A stretch of DNA of 64,000 nucleotides from Megaustenia siamemsis (lineage: Eukaryota > Mollusca > Gastropoda > Stylommatophora > Ariophantidae). The position numbers and the translations under genes were made by a program. Below, piece after piece: positions 33,408-45,400 of the stretch. The stretch lies in the NCBI GenBank assembly GCA_032433765.1, contig JAVIAB010000159.1, positions 3,016,342 to 3,080,341 of the forward strand. Direction: 5' to 3'. The notes beneath the pieces were generated by a model, which saw only the letters and a program-made list of their open reading frames with translations, was not told where the DNA came from and made no database searches. Every line of letters begins with the position of its first letter. Position 1 is the first letter of the stretch.

Positions 33408-33485
33408 ATGGCGAAACTATATTATTTCGAAGGTCGAGGAAAAGGCGAAATTGTGCGCCTAGCATTGGCTGCAGCTGGAGTACCT
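33408..33485 (+). CDS. GST exon 1
   Basis: Codes residues 1-26 from ATG to AAGVP, including Tyr6. The donor is CCT|gtaagt, phase 0. The ATG has A at -3 (caaaATGg), a good initiation context, and fits the family's usual N terminus. Confidence 0.93.
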
Positions 33486-36400
33486 GTAAGTTGATATGTT
33501 TGTTTCAGTGTTTGTGTGTGCGTTTGTTTGTGTGTTTCTTTGTTTCTTTTTGTATTTGTCTGTATGTATATTTGTGTGTTTGCTTGAGTTTTCGTTTGTA
33601 TGTTCGTTTGTGTGATAATGTGTTTGTTTCTTTGAGTGTTTGTATGTTTGTATGTTCGTGTGTTTTTAGGTGTTTGTTTGACTGAGTGTTTGTTTATATG
33701 CTTATTTGCGTGTTTATTTGTGTGTGTGTTTGTTTGAGTTCTTGCTTACTTGTGCATTTGTTAGCTGTGTGATTTATCTGGATTTGTCTTGTTGTCAAGT
33801 GTATCTGTTCATATCACTTCATGATTTGTCTTGTGTATCTGTTCATATCACTTCTTGATTTGTCTTGTTGTCAAGTGTATCTGTTAATATCACTTGTTGA
33901 ATTGTCTTGTAAAGTGACCGCGTTTACAAATCACAAGAGGACATGTCCTATTTTAGAACTACAAAGCGGAAGCAAAATAAGACGACAGATCAGAGAACCA
34001 CTAAATAAACTGACAAGTTAATCAAAAGGACGTTACTGTTTCGAACATAAATAATGTATGTATTTAAACTAGAAAATTAAACCAAAAAAACATGAACAAG
34101 AAGAAAAAAGATACAGAAAAGAATAGAAGGATAAGCCATTGCATCCTGAAGGCTGAAGGGGTTTTCCCGGAAGCACCCCAAGCTTGTGACGTCTTTAGCT
34201 TTTATAGCTATAGATGGTTGACTTCAGTTTACCCACAACCACCCCTGCTCGCAATGCTGATAACGTCACAACGTTTGGGCGATTCCCCTCAGTGCACAGG
34301 CTTTCAGTGTAGGTGGCAATAGGTGAGCTATAGGTGAGCTATAGGGAATGAACATCATTAGAAATAACACTAGGGCTAACACTAAGAATAGCTTGCTTGC
34401 GATCGCCCGGTGACTAATGGAGTACACCTGTTCGTCATCCGCCCTTAAAAGGACGTTAAGTGGGTGTGTCTGTGTTGTGTTGTGGTTTGCAGTACAACTG
34501 TGATATTTGCGACCATCGGCCCAACACATCCGACTTCAGCACGATTAAGAATAGCAAAAGGTTATATCTTCTCAATATTCTTGTATGGTGCAGAAACATG
34601 GACATTAGACAAGAAAACAGAACAGAAAATTGAAGCCTTTGAAATGTGGATTTATAGAAGTAAAGGGAGATTTTATTATCGTATGACAGGGAACAGATGG
34701 ATGTGTTCACTTTCTATGCGGTTTCGCCTTATATCTATTGGCGTGTGCTGAGACTACTATGATGGGGACTGCAGCTAACTTTCTTTGTTTGGGGGATGAG
34801 GCATTAATTCGGATGATTCCACTGACACGGGCGTTTGAGTAATTATGGATTTTAATTTGTTTGCAGTGATACCGGGGGCTTCCATAACCACAACTAAAAA
34901 TGAAAATAAAACTACTAAATACAATTCAAACAAGGCAAATGGGATTGTTGGGGCATTTTGAAAGACATAACGGCCTACTAAAAAAAAGTAATCTTGGAAG
35001 GGAAAATACAAGGTAAAAGAGGCAGGGGCAGACCAAGACTAACATGGACGAGTAACATCAAAAGAGGGACAAGTCAGCCTATGACAACCTGCACTATCAA
35101 AGCAAGAGACAGAGCAGAATGGCGCTCCATGGTAGCTGTAACAGTGAAGCTGGTGGAAGCTACCACTTCTCAAATAGACGATAGCAGTATCATATAGTGG
35201 CGACCAGCAGATTTAACTATAATGATGGTATTTCAGTATAACTAGTGAGTCAGAAGTTTAGTTACAGTAGAGGTTATAGGAGAAGGGTAGTAACCTGGAG
35301 GAAGGGGTGAGGTTCAGAGTAATTGGACAAAGCGATGGGATTTTCCATGATCCCCACTCACCTGTTGTAGAGGGTGGGTAGTGACACGCACCGAAGGAGA
35401 GGTCCAGAATAGTGGAATGACACATACAACCAGTTGTTGTGAGGATGACCATCACACAACGACCTCGTGGTGTTATTGTCAGATCTCCACGAGTGTCCAT
35501 CATGTCACAACAACAAAGTGGTTATTCATTGTGTTAGCATGAGTGAATCATGACCAGGAGAGGTCAGCTCATGGAGTAACGTTATCCCATTAGGTCATGG
35601 GAAGATGGTTCACAAATAGCTTGTTGTGACAAAGATTATTCCAAATGAGTCATGAGAAGTTGCGAATTCAGATGTTAGTCACCGAATAAGCAAGTCCTGC
35701 AAGTGACCAACTCGCGTGATCATGAGAGATCGCAAGAGTTGGCAACAGCTGATTGGCTGCGGAGACCAGGTGAGAGAGCGAGAGCTGAAGTACTTAATCT
35801 CCGGCACAAGAAGAAAGTGAAGTAGTTCGGAAGACCAAAAGAGCAGTTAGGATGTAGGCTCGTTCAGTTAGTACGGCTTCGGCCGACTGCTGAAAGCAGT
35901 TAGCAATTAGTGCAGAGAAAGATAGTCCAAGATGAAGTAGTAGGTAGTTCCGTCAGTCCAGGATGAGTAGGACAAAAGTCAGATTAGAAGTTAGAAACAG
36001 TTAGAGTCAGAACAGTGAGAAAGTTAAGAGTAGGAGCCTTGAGTTAGCCAAGTCAGTTTAGAATCAGCAAGTTATAATTATAGGTGTGAAGTAGCTTTGA
36101 AAGACAGTGAAAGATTAATTCAAGTTGTGTGTGTTCATAAATTCTCACAAGTGTAAGTAGACCATGCTGAATAAATTGTATGATTAGGATGCTGGAATAT
36201 CTTCATAACTACACGGCGACATGCCTCAGAAGTATTCCTAAATTAATGAACATTAATTTAATAATTGCATCCAGAACTATAGATCACGTGTACCAGGCGA
36301 AATCAATAAACTGATTATCATTATGGTTAAAGAAAGACTCTGTCATGATCTTACATGTTACCTCAATGTTGTGATGTGCTGTGATCATTGAAGTACTAGC

Positions 36401-39400
36401 CACTATACGATATAAAGAGAAAGATATAATATAACAAAAGAACATTACAACCCTATAACATTTAATAAAAGATTTGGTCCAGTGACGCAGAACGAATCCT
36501 GAGTTGTCGCGGAGAGAAATCAAAGAAGAGTGACAGAAAAATTTAACGGAGGAACAAGATACGACACCGTTTTCAACCTGGAAATCACCGTGTACCGTCT
36601 ACCGGGTCAAAAGTTCAACACGACCACAATTCTACCTGTGTTGCACTCCTGCCAGCTGAGATTGTCATTTTACCAATCAAGAGTACCTGTCCTTCAGGTC
36701 AAAAAGTCAAATTACGCTGTTACAAGTCTAAAATTTACCTGTGTCCAAGACAAGAGCAGCACTAGATTTTTTAGTCAACATACAACTGACCATCAATGAG
36801 AAAATTGTCAACTTTATGGGTCAGCAATACCTGTCCTTCGTGCAAAAGTTCTAGTCAGCTTAAATCTGACTGTCAATTTTATTGGTCAGCTTAAAATCTG
36901 ACCTATCAATATTACCTGTCTGTGTCCAGTCAAAGGTTTACAGCAAATTAATCGTTCCAGGTTTCGTCCACCTGAGATTCAAAGTTCATCAATGAGTCCG
37001 ACCTCTGACCTGTAACCCGACACCGGTTGTTTTGAAACGCCATTATTGTGTGTGTAGAAAGGACCGATAACTCTCGACGAAATTATCCAACATGTGTTGA
37101 AGTCCACATGTCAATTTATTGGGAATTGTTATTGATTGATATATATAATTAATAATTTCAAGTGGTGTAGTATTGTCTAATTAGAGAAACTGAATCAATA
37201 ACAAAACAGTGTTAGTAAAGTGTTACGATATTACAATGGCCATTCGCGAGTGTTGTTAAATTAAAATATATTTACATTAGACCAGAAGGAAAGGAGACCG
37301 ATTGTCAGCACAGGCTGAGAAACAATAATTATAATTAATTAATTAGAAATTGTTAAGTTTAAGTAATTAATTTATTTATTAAGTAATTGGTTATTGAATT
37401 TATTATGTAGTTAATTAATTAATTTATTAAGTAAGTAGTTAAAGATTGTATTTCTTTTAAATAAGTATTGTAAACAATTTTTTTCAACAGCTGGTTGACA
37501 GTTTTTAAAATAGTGTTCTGTTATGTATGTAGTTAAGTGTTTGGTTAAATAATTATTATTTTAAAATTATTATTATTAAAGGTGACATACCCTATTTTAT
37601 ATTGTTCTGTAACCATTTTTTTAAATTGTACTGGATGTATTCTTTTAATAGTGTTTGAAATGCTACATGGTTATTCCACAGGGAAATTAAATAATAATAA
37701 TTTTTATACTACACTGTTTATTATTCCACAGGGAAATTAATAATAATTTCTATTTATTTCAGAAACCAAGGCCAGAGTAGAGCTCATAAAGTGCTGATAA
37801 TTAGTACATGTAATATAACATATAATAAATTTTAATTGTTGTTCTATCAATAGAAGGGAGAGGTAGGTATTATAGGAAACATGGCAACCACAGTAGACCC
37901 CACAACCGAAACACTGAATGAACTGCGACTGGCGATAAACCTGCCATCAAACTTAAGAGGACGGAGGGAGAGTGTAGAGAATTTGCAGACTTAACACTGA
38001 ATTGGAGAGACCTAAAGAATATAACTTTCAAGACTTGATCGGATGAAGTATCCACATTCATGGGAAGGTAAGGTAGAATTAATGCCTGTGTGTACATACG
38101 GAGACAGAGTATTGGTCTAACGGAAAAGGGCATTTGTGAGATCTGGTGGAAGAGATGATATCCAGTGACAGATCATAAATATTTTTGTTGAAGGATTAGC
38201 CAACAGAGATACAAGATAAAATTATATTAACTTAGGAAGGATCTTACGACAATGAATGGAACTTTAGATTTAGCCAGCAAGGAAGAAATCATATGAGAAG
38301 ATGTGATTCAAGTATGAGCATATATTCAATAAGAAATAGATGGAACATGGATACGACTAAACAGGTCTTATGCTGCAATAAGAGATATTAATATTTACTA
38401 TGTAGACATGAGATGAATTATAAAGACTAGATGTATGAAGATGTCAATAGAGGGACAATAAGGTTCCTAAAGTTATGATCGTATAAGAGATACGAGAGTC
38501 GATAGACGAGAATGTAAACAAGGGTAAGGGATTCCCAAGTTTACCTGTGATGACTCACTAATGAGAAGCCAGAATTTAGTTAAGCCGTATAGGTGACCAC
38601 TTGGGGAGTGAGTCACCCGAAGTAACGAATAAAAAAATGGTGATAACCATGTTTACATCGGCTTAATTAAGGCTTGAGTCGAGTTGAGAGGACGCTATTT
38701 ACAGGCGCAGAAGTCTTAGCGTACCTAGAGGTAAGAGAACTCAGAATTGACAAACAAGAGATGATTTATAGAGAATGTCTAGAGATGATAGTAGTGTCAA
38801 GAGAATATAGAAGACAAGAGATGATTTATAGAGAATGTCTAGAGATGAAGTAGTGTCAAGAGAATATAGAAGACAAGAGATGATTTATAGAGAATGTCTA
38901 GAGATGATAGTAGTGTCAAGAGAATATAGAAGACGAGAGATGATTTATAGAGAATGTCTAGAGATGATAGTAGTGTCAAGAGAATATAGAAGACAAGAGA
39001 TGATTTATAGAGAATGTCTAGAGATGATAGTAGTGTCAAGAGAATATAGAAGACAAGAGATGATTTATAGAGAATGTCTAGAGATGATAGTAGTGTCAAG
39101 AGAATATAGAAGACAAGAGATGATTTATAGAGAATGTCTAGAGATGATAGTAGTGTCAAGAGAATATAGAAGACAAGAGATGATTTATAGAGAATGTCTA
39201 GAGATGATAGTAGTGTCAAGAGAATATAGAAGACGAGAGATGATTTATAGAGAATGTCTAGAGATGATAGTAGTGTCAAGAGAATATAGAAGACAAGAGA
39301 TGATTTATAGAGAATGTCTAGAGATGATAGTAGTGTCAAGAGAATATAGAAGACAAGAGATGATTTATAGAGAATGTCTAGAGATGATAGTAGTGTCAAG

Positions 39401-42400
39401 AGAATATAGAAGACAAGAGATGATTTATAGAGAATGTCTGGAGATGATAGTAGTGTCAAGAGAATATAGAAGACGAGAGAGCTGAGGAAATAGAGATTAC
39501 CTCAGATGAACTAGAAGTTAAGAGTTACCAATGTGAAACATATGGTACTAACTACGAGTTGGTCAGAGTTCTTAAACTTGCGAAGTTGGATGGTAATCCA
39601 AGGAACGACTGACCAATATAAGTGTGTATCAAGGAGATGAGAGTGTTATTGAAATTTAAGAGTTGTTGAAGAATGAGAAGTGAGAAGCAAGGTGATGATA
39701 ACCTGTGCTTATTGAGACCTAAAGAATTAGGTTATCAATGTGAATACTAAGAGAAGCATCATGAGAAAAGGAGTCTGGAAGAGACTCATGTGAAAATAAT
39801 CGTGTAACCAGAGTGGTAACTCGTAAAAGGTTATATAAAGAGAAATGGAACTTGAGAGAGAGTTTCCAGAAGTTATAGAGACTAAATGGTAGTCCTGTGA
39901 GTATAAGAGATGTAAATAGAAATATCTGAGTCGAATAAATGAATATGACTGATAGATACTGTCAAGTGGACGGTGTCCAGATAATTCTGATCTTGAGCCT
40001 TAGAAGATACTACAAGAGTATCATGATATATTGAGACTGAATAGTAGTCCTGGAAATACAAGAGATGTATGCAGATTATTCAGAGTCAAATGAATGTTAG
40101 ATGCTGTCAAGTGGATGGTATTCAGATAATCCTGATCTTGAGAATAAATAGATGATACTAGAAGAGTATCATGATAATGAGTCTAAAGGATGAGACTCAT
40201 GTGTAAAGAATTTCCAGAACTTATTTAGATTTATGAGACTTACAAGAGGGTATGTTGTAAATAGAGCAGTCTGAAGTATATATATGTATGTATATTGATA
40301 TATTGTTGCTCAAACTAAGTGTTGTTTGTGATTCATAGTCTCCTGAGATATGTGCATTGTCTAAGTTTTGTCAGTATATGTTCTATGTCAATTGAGCAAA
40401 TATGTTCTAATGCAGAAGGTTTGTAAACATGAGTATTTTTAATTCAGACTTCCTTGACAGTCTGTCAGAGGTTTCATTTGTAATAAGAGTTGTGAAGATA
40501 ATGTTAAATGTGTCATTAATACCTTTAAAAAATGCGTGTTGTACATGGTTTGTTCTATGAGTTTATTTTTAGATTCTGATACTAGGATCACAGATGCCAG
40601 TCGACAGAGGTTCTGCTGATGCCTGTAATGTAGCTCTCCTCAAGAAGCTGGCAATCAGTCATCAGAAGTAGTTTGAATGCTCAATAAGACTTGAATTTTT
40701 TGTATTATCAGGGGACACAACTGGACATATTTTGAAAAATTAAGCCCCTTGGAAATGTTAAATTTTTTTGTTACAAATAATTTTTATTACTCAGTACCTT
40801 ACTGTCTCCAAAATATTGTTGATGCTTTATGGTTATTGAAGAGTGAATGTTTTTATTGTGACAATTATTTAGAGAAACATTTTACTCACATGACTTAGAA
40901 TCTGCTATTGCATGTTATCAGTTAGTAGACCATAGAATTCAAAGATGTATATATGTATACTGTTACTATTTTTATTATGATGTTACAAAATTTAATACTA
41001 CGTATGTAAATCTGGACATTAGGGGGAGATAATGTAACAGTGAAGCTGGTGGAAGCTACCACTTCTCAAATAGACGATAGCAGTATCATATAGTGGCGAC
41101 CAGCAGATTTTACTATAATGATGGTATTTCAGTATAACTAGTGAGTCAGAAGTTTAGTTACAGTAGAGGTTATAGGAGAAGGGTAGTAACCTGGAGGAAG
41201 GGGTGAGGTTCAGAGTAATTGGACAAAGCGATGGGATTTTCCATGATCCCCACTCACCTGTTGTAGAGGGTGGGTAGTGACACGCACCGAAGGAGAGGTC
41301 CAGAATAGTGGAACGACACATACAACCAGTTGTTGTGAGGATGACCATCACGCAACGACCTCGTGGTGTTATTGTCAGAGCTCCACGAGTGTCCATCATG
41401 TTCACAACAACAAAGTGGTTATTCATTGTGTTAGCATGAGTGAATCATGACCAGGAGAGGTCAGCTCATGGAGTAACGTTATCCCATTAGGTCATGGGAA
41501 GATGGTTCACAAATAGCTTGTTGTGACAAAGATTATTCCAAATGAGTCATGAGAAGTTGCGAATTCAGATGTTAGTCACCGAATAAGCAAGTCCTGCAAG
41601 TGACCAACTCGCGTGATCATGAGAGATCGCAAGAGTTGGCAACAGCTGATTGGCTGCGGAGACCAGGTGAGAGAGCGAGAGCTGAAGTACTTAATCTCCG
41701 GCACAAGAAGAAAGTGAAGTAGTTCGGAAGACCAAAAGAGCAGTTAGGATGTAGGCTCGTTCAGTTAGTACGGCTTCGGCCGACTGCTGAAAGCAGTTAG
41801 CAATTAGTGCAGAGAAAGATAGTCCAAGATGAAGTAGTAGGTAGTTCCGTCAGTCCAGGATGAGTAGGACAAAAGTCAGATTAGAAGTTAGAAACAGTTA
41901 GAGTCAGAACAGTGAGAAAGTTAAGAGTAGGAGCCTTGAGTTAGTCAAGTCAGTTTAGAATCAGCAAGTTATAATTATAGGTGTGAAGTAGCTTTGAAAG
42001 ACAGTGAAAGATTAATTCAAGTTGTGTGTGTTCATAAATTCTCACAAGTGTAAGTAGACCATGCTGAATAAATTGTATGATTAGGATGCTGGAATATCTT
42101 CATAACTACACGGCGACATGCCTCAGAAGTATTCCTAAATTAATGAACATTAATTTAATAATTGCATCCAGAACTATAGATCACGTGTACCAGGCGAAAT
42201 CAATAAACTGATTATCATTATGGTTAAAGAAAGACTCTGTCATGATCTTACATGTTACCTCAATGTTGTGATGTGCTGTGATCATTGAAGTACTAGCCAC
42301 TATACGATATAAAGAGAAAGATATAATATAACAAAAGAACATTACAACCCTATAACAGTAGCCAACCTTCGATAGGGAGACAGCATTTAGTGATGATTGA

Positions 42401-45400
42401 AAGAATGTGTTTGTTTGACGGTCTCTATCCGTTACTGCTGTGACGTCAGCATCACCTAGGGTCCCCCCTCCCCTCTTCCTTTCCACCAACACTCCACCTT
42501 ATTGTACCGTAAGTGTAGTTCAATAGCGATTGTCTTTTGGTAAAAAAAAAAAACATAGCATTTGATAAAGTCTGACATGTTGCCACTATGGGTGACGATG
42601 AAGATGCACAGCTTCGGTTCCGACCACGTTCGCAGCATAAAACATCACTACGACAACGCAACAAGTGCAGCAGTTATCAAATCAATTGAAACCAAAAATG
42701 AATGGTTCCAGTTTGTTGACAATCAAGGACCCCAATGAAGCGATATTAGTTAGAAATGATTAGTTAGAAATGATTAGTTAGAAATGATTAGTTAGAAATG
42801 ATTAGTTAGAAATGATTAGTTAGAAATCATTAGTTAGAAATCATTAGTTATAAATGATTAGTTAGAAATGATTAGTTAGAAATGATTAGTTAGAAATCAT
42901 TAGTTAGAAATCATTAGTTAGAAATGATTAGTTAGAAATGATTAGTTAGAAATGAAGGAATGAAATAGTTCATGGCAGAGTTCACACGTTTCTGAAAATG
43001 TTGCATTAAAATGTAAAATACAAACACACAGTGCCGTGGACCAGTAGAGCCGTTGTTGGGATGTTGGAGGTCACAAATGGGCTGTAGAGAAATGATTGAC
43101 CTTGACTTGAACCTTTCCCTTGTGACCTTGATTGCGTAACATCCATAGGCGTCTCTGCTATTCAGCAGCATGGGTATCTTTGTTTGTTGATAAGATAAGT
43201 GAAAGGTCACGTCTCTAGTGTCACGACCAGGGAAAATGGTGGTCGTGCCCTTGTCTTGATCATAAGTATAGCTCTAGTGTCACGTCTCTAGTGTCACGAC
43301 CAGGGAAAATGGTGGTCGTGTCCTTGTCTTGATCATAAGTATAGCTCTAGTGTCACGACAAGGGAAAATGGTGGTAGTGTCCTTGTCTTGATCATAAGTA
43401 TAGCTCTAGTGCAATGTACTTATTACTTCTTCTCTTCTACCTTTCAGCTCCATATGAAGCATTTGTCTTCAATAAACACTTTCAGCTCCCTATGAAGCAT
43501 ATGTCTTCAACAAACACTTTCAGCTCCCTATGAAGCATAGGTCTTCAACAAACACTTTCCAAGCCATTCTGTTTCTTGCCACTCTTTCAAGATCATTCTA
43601 TATCTTCCCCATCATCTTCATATCTGAATCCATCTATCTGTTTGAAGATTATTTTTATTTTCCTCTTTATTCTTTCCCTTGGCAATTCCAAAAAGAGTAC
43701 CTGTCGTGTAAAACTCTCAGTTGCCTTACACAGTGTGTGTCCTATCCAGCGCCATCGTTTTTGCTGTATCTCTTATCCACTGGTATTTGACTGGTAAAAA
43801 AAAATAAAGTAAAGTACCCCCGTCACGCCAAGTGGCGTATAGGGAAATATGGTGTTAGTGACCCTATATTTTACAGACCTGCACATGATTTTTGGGGTAA
43901 TGTGGTCAGTATTGCGCCCGTGCTGCTTTACTTTCCCAGAAAAAATCCGGTACCCATTTAAGGCTGGGTGAACCCGGAAGCCGTCGGTTGGGATCGAACC
44001 CTACCCCTTGTCCGTGGTAGTCCAGTTCACTAACCACTGAGCTATCGCGGCTCGGTACATTTCCATAATTCTATGTTAGTGATTTTGTCCTGCCGTTTCC
44101 ATCCTTTTATTTTGCACAAGCATCCATTATTGAATGTTTATATTTTCATATTCGTTATTTTTGTTGCTCTCCATGATTCACAGCCATATAATAGAACTGT
44201 TATTCGCTGAGACAGAAAACAGCTAGAGACAAGAGTCATTCAGACTAACAGATTTAATATTTCCTTTGAATGAGCGAGAAACCTAATGATGCAGCTGGTG
44301 ATGGTAATGGTGATAGATATTGTGTTGAAGTGTTGGAGACAGTGTTGATCTGTTGGAAGACTTTTGAGATGTTGGAAGATTGTTGAGGTGTTGGAAGATT
44401 GTTGAGGTGTTGGAAGATCGTTGAGGTGTTTATAAGACCGATGAGGTGTTGAAAGTGGCGATGTGTTAGAAAACTATTGATGTGTTTGAAGACAGTGTTA
44501 ATGTGTTAGAAGATAGTATTGATGTGTTAGAAGATAGTGTTAATGTGTTAGAAGATAGTATTGATGTGTTAAAAGATAGTGTTGATGTGTTAGAAGATAG
44601 TATTGATGTGTTAGAAGATAGTGTTGATGTGTTAGAAGATAGTATTGATGTGTTAGAAGATAGTATTGATGTGTTAGAAGATAGTGTTGATGTGTTAGAA
44701 GATAGTGTTGATGTGTTAGAAGATAGAATTGATGTGTTAGAAGATAGCATTGATGTGTTAGAAGATAGGGTTGATGTGTTAGAAGATAGTATTGATGTGT
44801 TAGAAGATAGCATTGATGTGTTAGAAGATAGGGTTGATGTGTTAGAAGATAGTGTTGATGTGTTAGAAGATAGTGTTGATGTGTTAGAAGATAGTGTTGA
44901 TGTGTTAGAAGATAGTGTTGATGTGTTAGAAGATAGTGTTGTAGTGTTGGAAGATGTGTTGTAATGTTGGAAGACAGTGTTGATGTGTTAGAAGACAGTG
45001 TTGATGTGTTAGAAGACAGTGTTGATGTGTTAGAAGACATTGTTGGTGTGTTAGAAGACAGTAACGAAATACATATCTGGAATTAAAGAATAAGCAATGA
45101 ATGTTGGTTTCTGGTTATCAGTAATTGCTGTCTTGTTTCAGTTTGAGGATGTATTTCTGAGAGAGAGAGAACCATTCCTGCAGCTCATTAACGGTGAGAC
45201 ACATTAGATAGCCAGATTTCTGAACATCTTTCAGCCATGTAACATTTTAGTTCAATGTTTCTTTTCTTTCTGCCCCAAACATAACAATATCTTTACCTCA
45301 ACATTGATAGCTGCTGACACAATGTGTTATTTATTTCTAGAAGGGGTAATTTCTTATGAGCTGACATCTTCTTTCTCATCCTCTTCCATTTCTTTTTCTT

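Larger units (their letters stand above)
34371..35136 (+). mobile_element. LINE 3' end, cut by three insertions
   Basis: Matches 22832-23237 of the near-intact LINE: TLDKKTEQKIEAFEMWIY at 34600-34660, then GKIQGKRGRGRPRLTWTSNIK at 35000-35060. It is interrupted by a 153-bp element (34393-34545), by unrelated sequence at about 34671-34893, and by the LTR retrotransposon at 35137. Its last bases and tail reappear at 42358-42395. Confidence 0.85.
35132..42362 (+). mobile_element. LTR retrotransposon, non-coding interior, 5-bp TSD
   Basis: Long terminal repeats at 35137-36460 and 41033-42357 start TGTAACAG and end TATAACA. They are flanked by gtagc (35132-35136 and 42358-42362). A polypurine tract (agggggagata) sits directly before the 3' LTR. 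The interior (36461-41032) has only decayed gag-like words (ATTVDPTTETLNELR near 37885, a FVEGLANRE segment near 38195) and no protease, RT or integrase. It fits a large non-autonomous derivative (LARD). A ggtcc-containing primer-site candidate follows the 5' LTR. Assignment to gypsy or BEL is not possible here. Confidence 0.92.

Noticed and set aside
36530..36799. 89-codon frame after the 5' LTR as a gag gene
   Set aside because: No zinc knuckle or capsid motif; it is short and not continued in any frame.
38839..39459. 206-codon minus-strand frame LTLLSSLDILYKSSLVFYIL
   Set aside because: Antisense of the 60-bp minisatellite inside the LTR element.
44482..44964. Heptad-like VLEDSVD frame resembling a coiled-coil protein
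   Set aside because: A 21-bp minisatellite lying in GST intron 1. The reverse strand is open too and codon variants are not biased to synonymous changes.
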